The notes beneath the pieces are model-generated. The model was not told the DNA's origin. It ran no database searches and saw only the letters and a program-made list of their open reading frames with translations. Both the position numbers and the translations under genes were made by a program. From positions 2,800,001 through 2,864,000 of the forward strand of contig NC_065570.1 in NCBI RefSeq assembly GCF_937616625.2: a stretch of DNA of 64,000 bases, written 5' to 3'. Below, in pieces: positions 31,551 to 43,706 of the stretch (the first letter of the stretch is position 1; each line of letters opens with the position of its first letter). Source of the stretch: Mercurialis annua. Taxonomy: Eukaryota > Streptophyta > Magnoliopsida > Malpighiales > Euphorbiaceae.

Positions 31551-34500
31551 ATGGACAATGTTGTTCGTACTCGTGCTCGTGCTGCGGCAGAGCAAGAAGC
31601 TGTGGCTGATGATGCGATTTCCATGGAAGTCGATCAGAACGTACCACCAGTTCCGGCCGATGCTGGACGTGGTAGAGGTAGAGGTGCTGGCAGAGGTAGA
31701 GGTAGAGGCAGAGGAGCTGGTGCTGGTAGAGGTGGAGCTGGAGAACGTGGTGCGGCAGGCGTTCAGGCACCGGATGTGCAGCAGGCACCGAACGTGCAGC
31801 AAGCACCAGGGGTGCAGCAGGCACCAAATATGCAAGCGTTCGACTTCACTACTTTCTTGGCTGGCGTTGTCGAAATGCAGAATAATCAGGCTCTACTGCA
31901 GAATCAGTGTAATATACTGGGTCAGTTAGCGCAGCAACAGCAACCTCAGGCTGGTGTTGTAGCTGGTGTTGGTGGACTTGCTGGTGTCGGTCACATTCCG
32001 ACGGACAGAGAGTTGGTGATGATCTACTTGAAGTTGAATCCGACTTCTTTTGATGGTACTGGTGATGCTCTTGACTTTTTGGAGGAATTTGAGTACAACA
32101 GTCAGAGGATTCAAGCGTCTGATCGTCAATCAGTGATGCTTGTGGAAATGTCGCTGAAGGGTCCAGCTAAGGATTGGTATTGCGATAACATCAGGCCAGT
32201 TATGGATACTTTGCCTTGGGCTGATTTTGTGATCAGGTTTAGAGGTTACTATCTACCCTTCTCTGTTACTGAGAGTTTCAGAGAAAAGCTGCTCACTTTG
32301 AAGAAGGGGGATAGATCGGTGACAGACTACACTACTGAGTTTGTACGTTTGGGGCGGTTTGCTACAGATCTACAGGGTGATCAAGAGCGAGTGAACGACC
32401 GTTATATTAGGGGTTTAGGCTCGGAGTTTCTCCCTTTGCTGATAGGGACAAACATGGAGTTTGCCCGGTTAGTGGATAGTGCGCGGCGGATGGAGAATTC
32501 GATGGTTCAGTTTGGGACGATCTCTGACCCTTTCCAGAATCAGAAGGGAAAGAGTGACGTTCCTAGTGGGGGGCAGCAGGCCCCAGTGCAGCATGGTAGT
32601 GGGAACTACTACAGTGGCTCTTCTCAGGCCAACAGGGGGAGTCGACGGACTCACAACAAAGGGAGGCATAGTGCTAGGAGTGCTCCGTACAGTTCTAGTA
32701 GCAGTGGGAGCAACCGTGGTTCAGGACGCGGGTACAGTGGTGGATCAAACATTCCGTTCTGCCAGAATTGCAGACGTAGGCATTATGGTCAGTGCCAGTT
32801 AGCTCCTGGAGGTTGTTTCACTTGTGGCCAGCCGGGTCATTTTTCTAGGGAGTGTCCGACATCTGGGCAGCAGATGTCTAACTCCAGTGTGGCGCAGTCA
32901 TCTTATCAGCAGCAGAGACCTGCGTTTACACAGTCTGTAGGGTACTCTCAACCTGCAGCATCTTTTGGTGGCCAGCGGGGCCGTGGTTCTGGTGGCAGAG
33001 GTTTTGGTGGCCGTGGTAACGGCGGTAGAGGTTCCAACGGTTATGGTACTGGTCAGAGTTCGCAGCAGCAGCCGCAGGGTCAGGCCAGAGTGTTCGCACT
33101 TACTCCTCAGGATGCGCGTGCATCAAACGCTGTGGTGCAAGGTACCATCCCGATTTCTTTTACTGATGCTTTGGTATTATTTGATGCGGGTGCGACCCAT
33201 TCGTTTGTTTCTACTTGTTTTGCTGGGAAATTGGGTAGAGCACCATCTGTTTTGAGTGAACCTCTAGCTGTGTCTACGCCTATGTCTGAAGGTGTAGTAG
33301 TGGACGTCGTCTATCCTTCTTGTCCTGTGGTTATTCAGGGTAGAGAATTATGTGCTGATTTGATTGTACTTGACGTTCTTTCTTTTGATGTTATCTTGGG
33401 GATGGACTGGTTGTCACGCCATTATGCTTCTATTGACTGTCGAGGGAAGTCAGTTGAGTTCAGGATTCCAGGTGGTCTACCTTTTTCCTTTCAGGGAGAA
33501 AAGGCAGAGACACCTAAGAATCTGATTTCCGCCATCAAGGCGAAGCGGATGTTAGGCAAGGGTTGTCAGGGTTTTCTTGCTGTGGTTCGTGATTTGGAGA
33601 CTAGTAGTGGTGATATGCATAGTGTTCCGATAGTGAATGAGTTCACTGATGTGTTTCCAGAAGAATTGCCTGGATTACCACCTGATCGTGATATTGAGTT
33701 TTGCATTGATGTGGTTTCTGGTACAGCTCCGATTTCGATACCGCCGTATCGGATGGCTCCTGCAGAGCTGAAGGAGTTGAAGGACCAGTTACAAGAGTTG
33801 TTGGATAGCGGGTTCATCAGACCGAGTACTTCTCCGTGGGGTGCTCCAGTTCTGTTTGTAAAGAAGAAAGACGGTTCCTTTCGGCTCTGTATCGACTACA
33901 GACAGTTGAATAAGGCTACTGTCAAGAACAGATATCCTCTTCCTCGCATCGATGATTTGTTTGACCAGTTGCAGGGTGCGAAGTGTTTTTCCAAAATTGA
34001 TTTGAGGTCTGGGTATCATCAGCTACGGATCCGTGATGCAGATGTGCCTAAGACTGCTTTTCGGACTCGTTACGGACATTTTGAGTTTCTGGTTATGTCC
34101 TTTGGTCTGACGAACGCACCAGCAGCGTTTATGGATATGATGAACAGAGTGTTCAAGCCGTTTTTGGATCAATTTGTTATCGTCTTCATTGATGACATTT
34201 TGATCTATTCTCGGAGTGAGGAGGAGCATGCTTACCATTTGAGGACTATACTACAGACGTTGCGTGAGCATCAGTTGTACGCTAAGTTCTCAAAATGTGA
34301 GTTCTGGTTGGATCAGGTTACCTTTCTAGGACACGTGGTGTCGAAAGATGGGATCAAGGTTGATCCGAAGAAGATTGAGGCGGTCATGGATTGGCAAAGG
34401 CCAAGGTCAGTTACCGAGATCAGAAGTTTTCTGGGTTTAGCTGGTTACTATCGTCGGTTCGTGCAAGATTTCTCCAGAATATCTGCACCTTTGACTAAAC

Positions 34501-36452
34501 TGACACAGAAGGGTGTCAAGTTTGAGTGGACTGACAAGTGCGAGGCGAGCTTTGAGAAGCTCAAAGAGATTTTGACTACAGCTCCGGTTTTGGCATTGCC
34601 TTCTGGCATTGATGGTTTCACAGTGTATTGTGATGCGTCTCGGATTGGTTTGGGTTGCGTTCTGATGCAACATGGACAGGTGATTGCCTATGCTTCCAGA
34701 CAGTTGAAGAAGCATGAGGTGAATTACCCTACTCATGATTTAGAGTTGGCAGCTGTGGTTTTTGCGCTGAAAATCTGGAGACATTATTTGTATGGTTCTA
34801 CTTGTGAGATTTTCACTGATCATAAGAGTTTGAAGTATATCTTTGATCAGAGAGAATTGAACTTGAGACAGAGGAGGTGGTTAGAGTTGCTGAAAGACTA
34901 CGACTGTACTATTCAGTACCATCCTGGTAAGGCTAATGTGGTAGCCGATGCGTTGAGTCGCAAGTCTTCAGGCAGTTTGGCTCATATTTCTGAGATTGGG
35001 CGTAGACCCATGGTTAGAGAGTGGCACAGTTTGATAGCTTCAGGCTTTGGATTTCAGATTTCTCAAACTGGTTGTTTGTTGGCACAGTTGCAAGTGCAAC
35101 CCGTTTTGATTGATCGGATCAAAGCTTTACAAGCTGAGGATCCACAGTTGAAACGGATTATTGAGGAGATCCAACAGGACAGTAATTCTGAGTTTACTTT
35201 TGTGGATGGTGTTCTGAGACATGGTTCGAGATTGTGTGTTCCGGATTCAGATGGTTTGAGGGACCAGATCTTGGAAGAAGCGCACAAGTCTGCTTATAGT
35301 GTTCATCCGGGTTCTACTAAGATGTACCATGATCTTAAGGGTACCTACTGGTGGAGCGGGATGAAGAAGGATGTCGCTGAGTATGTTTCTAAGTGTCTGA
35401 CGTGCCAGCAGGTGAAGCTGGAGCATCAGAGACCATTTGGCTATTTGCAACCACTACCTATTCCAGAGTGGAAGTGGGAGCGGATTGCTATGGATTTTGT
35501 GGTTGGTTTACCACGTACTCGACAGGGATACGATTCCATCTGGGTGATAGTTGACCGTATGACCAAGTCAGCTCATTTCCTTCCGATTAAGGTTTCGTAT
35601 ACTGCTTCGAGGTTGGCTCAGTTGTACATCGACAGGATTGTCAGTTTGCATGGTGTACCGGTTTCCATTGTTTCAGACAGAGGTTCTGTGTTTACTTCGA
35701 GGTTTTGGAAGGCGTTACAGGAATCCTTGGGTTCTCGGTTGGATTTCAGTACAGCTTTTCATCTTCAGACTGACGGTCAGTCTGAGAGGACTATTCAGAC
35801 GTTGGAGGATATGCTCAGGATGTGTGTTCTCGATTTTCAGGGTAGCTGGGATACTCATTTGCCGTTGATTGAGTTTTCCTATAACAACAGTTATCATGCG
35901 AGTATCGAGATGGCGCCGTATGAGGCTTTGTACGGGCGCAAGTGTAGATCTCCTATCTGTTGGGAGGAGGTCGGAGAGCGTAAACTCTCGGGAGCGGAGA
36001 TCATTCAGATTACCTCAGAGAAGGTACCGTTGATTAAGCGGAGGTTAGAGACTGCTTTTAGTCGGCATAAGAGTTATGCTGATCCGAAGAGGAAAGACGT
36101 TGAGTTCCAGGTTGGTGATTTCGTATTTCTTCGGGTTTCGCCTATGAAAGGCGTGGTTCGTTTTGGTGTCAAGGGAAAGTTGGCACCGAGGTATATTGGT
36201 CCTTATGAGATTTCGGAGAGGATTGGAGCTGTGGCTTATCGTCTGGTTCTACCGCCAGATATGTCGTTAGTACATCCTGTGTTTCACATTTCTATGTTGA
36301 GAAAGTGCGTTTCTGATCCTTCGCACGTGATTGTGCCTCAGAGTGTTGAGATTGACCAGGAGCTGTCCTATGAGGAACAGCCAGTTGAGATTGTTGATAC
36401 GCAGGTGCGTAAATTGCGGAACAAAGAGATTCCGATGGTCAAAGTTCTCTAG
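31551..36452 (+). CDS. Gag-pol polyprotein of the chromovirus-like element
   Basis: 1633 codons from ATG 31551, uninterrupted. Order: gag with an RGRGAG-rich N-terminus and retrotransposon gag domain (about 155-290); zinc knuckle C422-X2-C425-X4-H430-X4-C435; protease with D545-A-G-A, where the usual S/T after Asp is Ala; RT with FIDD (D881, D882); RNase H ([17 protein letters not shown]); integrase with HHCC finger and D1315, D1376, E1412 (exact D,D-35-E); and a GPY-like module ([12 protein letters not shown]). It ends at TAG 36450-36452 inside a chromodomain-like tail. About 25 further codons stay open in frame to TGA 36528-36530, so a nonsense change clips the chromodomain. One long gag-pol frame is normal for this lineage. 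Confidence 0.92.
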   Translation: MDNVVRTRARAAAEQEAVADDAISMEVDQNVPPVPADAGRGRGRGAGRGRGRGRGAGAGRGGAGERGAAGVQAPDVQQAPNVQQAPGVQQAPNMQAFDFTTFLAGVVEMQNNQALLQNQCNILGQLAQQQQPQAGVVAGVGGLAGVGHIPTDRELVMIYLKLNPTSFDGTGDALDFLEEFEYNSQRIQASDRQSVMLVEMSLKGPAKDWYCDNIRPVMDTLPWADFVIRFRGYYLPFSVTESFREKLLTLKKGDRSVTDYTTEFVRLGRFATDLQGDQERVNDRYIRGLGSEFLPLLIGTNMEFARLVDSARRMENSMVQFGTISDPFQNQKGKSDVPSGGQQAPVQHGSGNYYSGSSQANRGSRRTHNKGRHSARSAPYSSSSSGSNRGSGRGYSGGSNIPFCQNCRRRHYGQCQLAPGGCFTCGQPGHFSRECPTSGQQMSNSSVAQSSYQQQRPAFTQSVGYSQPAASFGGQRGRGSGGRGFGGRGNGGRGSNGYGTGQSSQQQPQGQARVFALTPQDARASNAVVQGTIPISFTDALVLFDAGATHSFVSTCFAGKLGRAPSVLSEPLAVSTPMSEGVVVDVVYPSCPVVIQGRELCADLIVLDVLSFDVILGMDWLSRHYASIDCRGKSVEFRIPGGLPFSFQGEKAETPKNLISAIKAKRMLGKGCQGFLAVVRDLETSSGDMHSVPIVNEFTDVFPEELPGLPPDRDIEFCIDVVSGTAPISIPPYRMAPAELKELKDQLQELLDSGFIRPSTSPWGAPVLFVKKKDGSFRLCIDYRQLNKATVKNRYPLPRIDDLFDQLQGAKCFSKIDLRSGYHQLRIRDADVPKTAFRTRYGHFEFLVMSFGLTNAPAAFMDMMNRVFKPFLDQFVIVFIDDILIYSRSEEEHAYHLRTILQTLREHQLYAKFSKCEFWLDQVTFLGHVVSKDGIKVDPKKIEAVMDWQRPRSVTEIRSFLGLAGYYRRFVQDFSRISAPLTKLTQKGVKFEWTDKCEASFEKLKEILTTAPVLALPSGIDGFTVYCDASRIGLGCVLMQHGQVIAYASRQLKKHEVNYPTHDLELAAVVFALKIWRHYLYGSTCEIFTDHKSLKYIFDQRELNLRQRRWLELLKDYDCTIQYHPGKANVVADALSRKSSGSLAHISEIGRRPMVREWHSLIASGFGFQISQTGCLLAQLQVQPVLIDRIKALQAEDPQLKRIIEEIQQDSNSEFTFVDGVLRHGSRLCVPDSDGLRDQILEEAHKSAYSVHPGSTKMYHDLKGTYWWSGMKKDVAEYVSKCLTCQQVKLEHQRPFGYLQPLPIPEWKWERIAMDFVVGLPRTRQGYDSIWVIVDRMTKSAHFLPIKVSYTASRLAQLYIDRIVSLHGVPVSIVSDRGSVFTSRFWKALQESLGSRLDFSTAFHLQTDGQSERTIQTLEDMLRMCVLDFQGSWDTHLPLIEFSYNNSYHASIEMAPYEALYGRKCRSPICWEEVGERKLSGAEIIQITSEKVPLIKRRLETAFSRHKSYADPKRKDVEFQVGDFVFLRVSPMKGVVRFGVKGKLAPRYIGPYEISERIGAVAYRLVLPPDMSLVHPVFHISMLRKCVSDPSHVIVPQSVEIDQELSYEEQPVEIVDTQVRKLRNKEIPMVKVL

Positions 36453-36645
36453 CGCAATCATTCTGTAGAGGAGTGTACTTGGGAGACCGAGTTGGATATG
36501 CGGAATCGCTATCCTTTTCTATTTCCGTGAGGTACAATATTTTGATTTCTGTGACTTTTATGATTTTTACTTGTTACGTGTTGTTCTGATGGTAATTGCT
36601 TATCGTGTTTAATTCGAGGACGAATTTTTAATTAGTTGGGGAGAA

Positions 36646-39519
36646 TGTAATATCCCGTAAAATTTTAAATTTATTTTTGTAATTTCCGACGTGGTTCCGG
36701 ATGTATTTTGAGGGGTATTTGAAGTTTCGTAAATTTTTTGTGGTTCGATTCATTTTTGGTTCGGTTAAAAAAAAAAAAAAAAAGATTTTCTTCTTGGGTT
36801 GTGGTTCAACCGAAGTGGTTGAACCACTTCTGGTTAACTCAGGTCTCAACCGAGACCTGAGTTATTTTTGTGAGGCCCTTTCTCGAACGGGACCAGGCCA
36901 ATTTTGGCCATTCCCGTTCGGGAACAGGTCTGCATTTTTGACCCCTTCGCCCAGCCCGCTTCGTACTCATTTTCGACCCATCTACTCTCGATATTTAAAG
37001 TCGACTTCTTAACAGAAAATCTTCACCACTCATCACTGAAACCCTAGCCGTTTTCCGCTTGTCATTTCGCTGAGTATCGAACCTGTTATCACCTGCCAAA
37101 GATCGCTGTCCGGTAAGTTTTCTGATTCCTTGGATTTCCAGATTTTGTTCTTGAACGACATTACGTAATTTGGTTCGTTCTCTCTCGTTTCTAGATCGAA
37201 ATCAGAACCGTTTGATTCCAGACGATCTAGACTCACGTATCTACGTTTCCCTACCTCAATTTCGCTGAACGGTACGCCGTCGATCTCGTTTCAATCGCCG
37301 TACGGTTTCCGTTTTCTGTTTTGCCTATTGTCTGTTCTTGGTTTTATGTTTCTGCCGAGTCCTTGTGTGAGTTTTGGATTTGGTTTTTGCTTAGTTTTGG
37401 TTATAAATCCTTTGGGTCTTTATTAGTTTAAGCTTTCGATTTGTTTCAGTCCATCATTCTGAGTTTATTCTTCGTAAGTTTGGATCGGTTTCTGCCGTAT
37501 GTAACATGTGGTTTTGTTCTTCTTTTGATTGGAAAATGCCGTGGTTGTGTAGTAGTTAAATGGTGTGATGTTTATGATTTGGTTTTAATGTAAAATTCAT
37601 TTTGAATTTGGAAAACTTAAAGGTTCATAATCTATGTTTTTGGTTTCTGTTTTGGTTTGGGCATGGCGGGTCTACTGGTGGTTTGAATTAGGAAGATGAT
37701 TGGCTAAATAATCATTTAAATCACCAAAGACTTTAACTTAAATCAAATAAATCCTTAATGTAAACTTTACTTAATATCTTGTATTTTATTTTGATTTACA
37801 AATTAAATATTGAAAACGATAATTATTATAAATTTTAGTTAATATAATTACTCGGGTAATTATATTGCCTACAAACGTCGTTTTGTAAAAAGTTGGCTAA
37901 ATTACAATTTAGCCCCTGAACTTAATTCTATAACTTAATTAAGTGGATTTTTGATTTATAACTTTGTACCTTGTATTAATTGTAAATAAAAGTAATTAAT
38001 TTGATTTTTGGAAATCAAATTGGTTAAAGTGCAATTTAGCCCCTAATTGGCAAAAGTACCATTTAGTCCCTGCTTGGTTAAAGTATGATTTAGTCCCTAA
38101 ACTTTTATTAACTTAAAATGATTAAGTTTTTGATTATAACTTGGGTTACTTAGAATTGAAGTTATTGAGTTCCGCTTTTAAAATGGTTTATTATTTTATG
38201 GAATTATTTTATAAATATAAACTCGGGTTTATTTTTGATAAACGTTTTGAGTCGGATTAGACTTGGGTCATCCGACAAGTGAGGTTAGCTTGGTAGTTAT
38301 TGGTAACTCGGCAAACCCACTATTTGTAATTTATTGATTATTTAAAGTTATTAAATAATATTTATAAATTGGATTTTAAAGTGAGAACTCAATAGACTTA
38401 TATTAAATGGGCTTTATTACCTTTTGGATATATTTGAGTTACTTTGGATTGTTTATTTACTACGTGTTAATTGTGCTAGTCTTATGTGGTGTCTAGTACT
38501 CTCTAGAGTTAGGGTCTGATTTTAATAATTATGTTATTTGTCTAGACTCGTCTACTGTTCGTGCTTCAGAGGCGAATCAGAGTTAGTTTCTTGCCGGTAT
38601 TTCACGTGGATTAGCAAGCAGTGAGTTTATATTTACTATTTACCGCTTTATTAAGTAAATTGTTATTTTAATATTAAATATATATACTGTACGTATATTT
38701 CGAACTGTTTTTATATTATGGCTCTTAGTTGGAACGTGCTACCTAATGGGCATCATTAGGACTGCGTGCGCACCGGTATTGATCTGGGTAAGGTATATAT
38801 GGAAATGTGGTAACTCGGTGTGAGCATAGCTCTCGGGACCAGGTAGAGTAACTCGGTGTAGCTCAGCTCTCGGGACTCTGGTATAAGTGTGGTCAGTGGT
38901 AACTCGGTGTAGCTCAGCTCTCGGGACCAGACCTATTGGATTATGATTATTATTTAGAATTGTGGATTAGGGTTCCAACTATTATCTGTAATATCGTTAT
39001 TAAATGTTTTAAACGTTTTAAAGGTTTTCCACTTAATAAATGTAAATAGTGGTATGAACTCATCTCAGTATATCTGACCCCGTTGTTTTCCCAATTTTTC
39101 CCAGGGTTATGATCTGAGAGAGTCTGGTGATCTCCGCATTTACTTTTCCTCGGAGGTTTCCTTTTATTTTAGTAAAACAGTGAAACTATTTTATTCTTAG
39201 ACCGCAGTAGTAACTAGACGTCTTTGTTATTATTATATATTTTGTCGGATTGGTTCGACTGGTTATATTGCTTTGGCATGTTATATTATTTATATTGGTT
39301 TATGATAAATCTATTTTAGACTCAGAATTTAATAAGCATGTTATATTAACTGTTGATTATTATAACTGCTAGTTTAGGTTGAAGTCTCGGTTGCCCCCGA
39401 GCATTGGTTTTCTGCAGGTTTATGTGTTTATGAATTAATTGAAAGGCTAGCTACGGGTTTCGGTACTACATTACCCATACCCTAGCGCCGGTCACGATTC
39501 ATGAAAACGGGTCGTGACA
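36646..39519 (+). repeat. 3' LTR of the chromovirus-like element
   Basis: 2874 bp; matches the 5' LTR except for loss of a 68-bp block after 36874 (5' LTR 28493/28494-28560/28561), one A fewer in the A run, and about three substitutions. The missing block contains three of the U3 palindromes. Confidence 0.95.
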
Positions 39520-39589
39520 ATACCAAACACTGGTTTAATGTACGAATAATATATAATAATATATTAGAAATATATCTATTAAAATATTT

Positions 39590-40790
39590 TTAAAAATGTA
39601 TATTATATATAAATTATGTATCAATGATGTATCTATTTAAGTATGTTTAAAATATGTATCTACCATGTGTAAATTATGTATCAGCGATATATCAATTAAG
39701 TACATTTAAAAAATTATATATATGTATAAAAATTATTCATAATAAAACTTACAAAAGATTATTAAAAAAAAAAGAAAAGAGGATTGAACGATCAAATATG
39801 TACCAAAAATATATCAGAGATGTAATAAATATGTGTGAGAGATGTATCAAATATGTATCAAATATATATCAGAATAATGTATTATATATGTATCAGAGAC
39901 GTGTCAAATGTGGGGCCTTTTTGTTGTTTTCTTGTAATTTTCTCTATATACATTAAGGGGTAAAGATATAAACATCATATATAAATTATGCATCAACAAT
40001 GCATCCATTTAATACATTTTAAAAATGTACCTATCATGTATAAATTATATATCAGTGATGTATCTATTAAGTAGATCTAAATAATGTATCTATCATTTAT
40101 TTGTAGCATAAAATGAACACTGATAATAAATAGATGAAAAATGTATCAAAAATGTATCTATCATATATAAAATATGTATAAGAGATGTATAAATATAAAA
40201 CCGGACCGATCGAATTAGTCGATTGATTCAATTACAATCTATCGAAAATTTAAATTATGTATTAACGATGTATCTATTTAAATACATTTAAAAAATGTAT
40301 TAGAAAGATATTTATTAAGTATATTTAAAAATATATATATTATACATAAATTATGTATGAACGAGGTATCTATTTAAATACATTTAAAAATACATCTATC
40401 GTGTATAAATTATGTATCAACGATGTATCACATATGTATCCGAGATGTATCACATACTTTAAATTACATATATGTTTATAAGATTTTCTAAATATAAAAA
40501 CGAATCAATTAATCAGTCAATTTAATTAATGTATCAAATATATATCTATCATGTATAAATTGTGTATCATAGATGTATCAAAAATATATTCGAATTACAA
40601 TTAAATGTAGTCGATTAGAATTTAATAAGCAATAGAAAATAACATTAGCAGCAATAACATATTCAAAATGCACTATCTATCAAAAATTAAAAATTTAAAC
40701 TCAATTCATTAAAAATAAAATTGAAGATGTATCGAAAATGTATTGCAGATATAACAGAAATGTATCAGAGATGTATCCGCTCTATTAAAA
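39590..40790. repeat. Degenerate TGTATC-rich repeat region
   Basis: TGTATC or TGTATA recurs dozens of times, with longer diverged units such as AAATTATGTATCAACGATG followed by TATCTATTTAA and ACATTTAAAA, spaced roughly 70-100 bp. No intact period holds through the block. It reads as a decayed tandem array; open frames here are by-products of the repeat. Confidence 0.7.
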
Positions 40791-41878
40791 AACTTTCTAA
40801 CGCCGGTCTCGATTTAAGATTTTGAAAAATAAAATAAAATAAATTCATCTTGCAAGAACTATAACATTAGAGGTATTATACTCATTTAACCGAATAAAAA
40901 TTACAAACAAAAGTGAAATGAATTTAAAAAATTTATATATAAATAAAATAAAAATAAAAATAAAAATTTATTTTTTCAAGTGCCTTGTTTTATATTTGAT
41001 TTTTTTACGTTAATTAATTTCACCGCATTATTATTATTATTTAAACTTAATTTTTGTAGTAATTTAATTTTTATAATTGTTTTTTGAACTTACTTTTTAT
41101 AGTAACTTAATTTTTCTTAATTCAAAAATAATTAGTGAAGTGTATCAATATATCACACATATATTTATTAATAAATATATCATATGAGTGGAGCTTGTTT
41201 GGGGAAGTAGAAGAACAACTGTTGAGGCCGTTGTTTTTTGTTTTTAGTGCAAGTGAAATATAACAATTATTTAAGAAAGACAAATAAACATAGCAATAAA
41301 AGACGCTTATTAAGTTAGGAAGACAAATAAATTTAGTGAATACGTATAAGCTTGAAATAAAGTGGTGGTGGTTGAAAAGAAATAAGGAAAAGTAGTATTT
41401 AAGAAAGAAAAATGGTAATAAAGTAAACAATCTTATTAAAATTGCATTATATGAAATGTGGGGTCTTTTTTCTTACTTTCTTGTTATTTTTTCAAAGTTT
41501 TATCATTACTTTGGTATAGAGACAAGAAGGATTACTAATTCTTCTAAAAAAAATATGAATCAAATTCAATTAAAATTATGAATATATATTTTTAGTATTT
41601 ACAATTAAACTATCATTTTTTTTGAATATTTTTCCGCCAAAATGATATATCCATATATGTGACCAAATTATAACATAAATATCTATAAACAAAATTTTAA
41701 CAATTTGATTTGTCAATTTTATAAATCGTGACAAATATATCCGAAAAATAAATAAAAATGATGATGGGTCTAATTAATATAAATAAAATAACAGTCTCTT
41801 AATTTATTTATAACTAATTAGTTCATAATTAAAAAAACAAAATTAAAATTTATCTATTTTATTTGATGAAAACTTATA
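40791..41878. other. Gene-free AT-rich interval
   Basis: Very AT-rich, with scattered A/T homopolymers. The minus frame at 41122-41430 has low complexity and no recognised domain. No feature was recognised. Confidence 0.5.
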
Positions 41879-41955
41879 TATTGGAATATATCTCCTTCTC
41901 CTATTATGATTAAAGGTTTATATCTTTAGAAGTTTTTATTTGATTAGAACTATTC

Positions 41956-41959
<4 letters not shown>

Positions 41960-42024
<65 letters not shown>
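41960..42024. repeat. (AT)n microsatellite in the left LTR
   Basis: About 32 uninterrupted AT dinucleotides inside the left LTR of the TRIM-like element. Confidence 0.98.
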
Positions 42025-42026
<2 letters not shown>

Positions 42027-42844
42027 TTGTAATCAATCTATCATCATTCGATTCAATAATATATTTTCTCTTCTCTAATTATTTCACATGGTATCAGAGC
42101 AAAATTGATCCTTGATTTACGCACATATCTTACTATTTTAGGGAGGTGATTTTGGTCACACCTCTTTTAATTTTTTATTTTTTATTATATATTAATGTTT
42201 TGTATTCTTCTTCTTTTAATTTTTATACTCTATATGGACAAGGAAGATGTCGCCGCCGCCATACTCGCCGCCGCCACACTTCAAGTCTCCAATGATATTT
42301 TTTTTATATGTTACTAGTTTATTGTTGTTTTTTATTTTTTTTTCTTTTTTTCTACTTTATATGGAAAAGAAAGATGTTGCCGCCGCCGCCATACTTGCCG
42401 CCGCCGCACTTCAAGTCTCCATGTTATCTTCACCCTTCGAATCACTCGGGTCTTAAAATTAGCCCGGTGGCTCAGAAAGGCAAAAAACTACGAAGAATAT
42501 TCTTCTACCAATTATTAATTGGGACCGACGCAAGTCCTTAAACTGCAAATATTGAAGGAGACCATCAAGTCTTAAAACTGAAATTGTTACTTGGGACCGA
42601 CGCAAGTCCTTAAATTGCAAACATTAAAGAAGACCATCAAGTCTTAAAACTGAAAATTATCGAATGGCCTAAACACAAGTTTAGTCTTATTAATGGTCGA
42701 ATTGTTACTATGTTACTATCCAAGTTGGGCATGATCGATCCTCATGCTCCAACTTAAGGGGGAGTATTGGAATATATCTCCTTCTCATATTATGATTAAA
42801 GGTTTATATCTTTAGAAGTTCTTATTTGATTAGAACTATTCTAA

Positions 42845-42845
42845 T

Positions 42846-42903
<58 letters not shown>

Positions 42904-42942
42904 CATACATATATATATATATACATACATATATATATATAT

Positions 42943-43006
<64 letters not shown>
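42845..43006. repeat. (AT)n/(ATAC)n microsatellite in the right LTR
   Basis: Same position as in the left LTR but about 100 bp longer and interrupted by ACAT units, so the two copies of one LTR have evolved separately. The open frame across it (IYIYIY...) is spurious. Confidence 0.98.
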
Positions 43007-43008
<2 letters not shown>

Positions 43009-43070
43009 TTGTAATCAATCTATCATCATTCGATTTAATAATATATTTTCTCTTCTCTAATTATTTCACA

Positions 43071-43706
43071 TATACTATTAGTTAATTTGTTTTATTATTA
43101 GAAAAAAAAAAAGTTACTAATATTCTCTCCAAAAAATGGACTATTTCATTATCGAAATAACTAGGATATAAAACTGCATTTTATTTTTATTAATTAAACT
43201 TTTTATCGTTTTGTTTGCTTTTTGAATATAATTGTCTTAATTTGAAAAATTGTCCGACAAAAGTGTCAAAGTTATCTTAGATGATAAAAATTGTCAATAT
43301 AGTCATAGTGTTGGAAATACACATTTATTTTACCTTTTATTATTTGAACTATTTATTAAAAATTCAATCAAGGGTTACTAATATGGACGTTGAAATCCTC
43401 ATTAACATATCTTTCATTTTTGAGTTCCTCATTTTCGGGTTTTAGCGTAACACAATAACATCAGTTCATCAAAATTTCAATTAGTATTTAAAAAAAATAA
43501 AAGCTTGTATTTTAAATTGTATGTGAAAAAATCGAGTTGAAATGGTAAAACAAAACATATATACTATATCGTGATTTTCTTTGTATTTAACTCTAAAACA
43601 TTATTTATGGTTTTCAATTTGAGTTTCGATTGGAATCAAATAAAAACAAAACAAAACTCCTACCAAAATTTAGTTTATATCTTGTGCAAAATTAAGTTTA
43701 TATTAA
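43071..43706. other. Gene-free interval downstream of the kelch gene
   Basis: AT-rich. It includes the likely 3' untranslated end of the minus-strand kelch gene next to 43706. Nothing else recognised. Confidence 0.5.

Larger units (their letters stand above)
28265..39519 (+). mobile_element. Chromovirus-like (Tekay/Del type) Ty3/gypsy element
   Basis: 11.3 kb, LTRs of 2943 and 2874 bp with TGT...ACA ends, perfect 5-bp target duplication ATACC (28260-28264 and 39520-39524), initiator tRNA-Met-type primer binding site, one gag-pol frame and a polypurine tract (36636-36645). LTR differences by eye: a 68-bp block, one A-run base and about three substitutions, so it is very young. It is plus-oriented like its neighbours. 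Lineage is judged from LTR size, primer and integrase C-terminus; moderately sure. Confidence 0.9.
41879..43070 (+). mobile_element. Miniature Copia-type LTR element (TRIM-like)
   Basis: Two direct repeats, 41879-42088 and 42765-43070, start TATTGGAATATATCTCC and end TTATTTCACA. The left one is followed at once by TGGTATCAGAGC (tRNA-Met primer site, 42089-42100). The right one is preceded by a polypurine tract (AAGGGGGAG). The 676-bp interior has no pol. It holds two tandem copies of a short GCCGCCGCC-rich frame beginning MEKKDVAAA-like, and a tandem repeat of about 75 bp containing GGGACCGACGCAAGTCC. The LTR length difference is due to AT microsatellites. No clean target duplication could be fixed. 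Confidence 0.7.

Noticed and set aside
42826..43014. Frame encoding alternating Ile/Tyr
   Set aside because: It is translation of an AT microsatellite.
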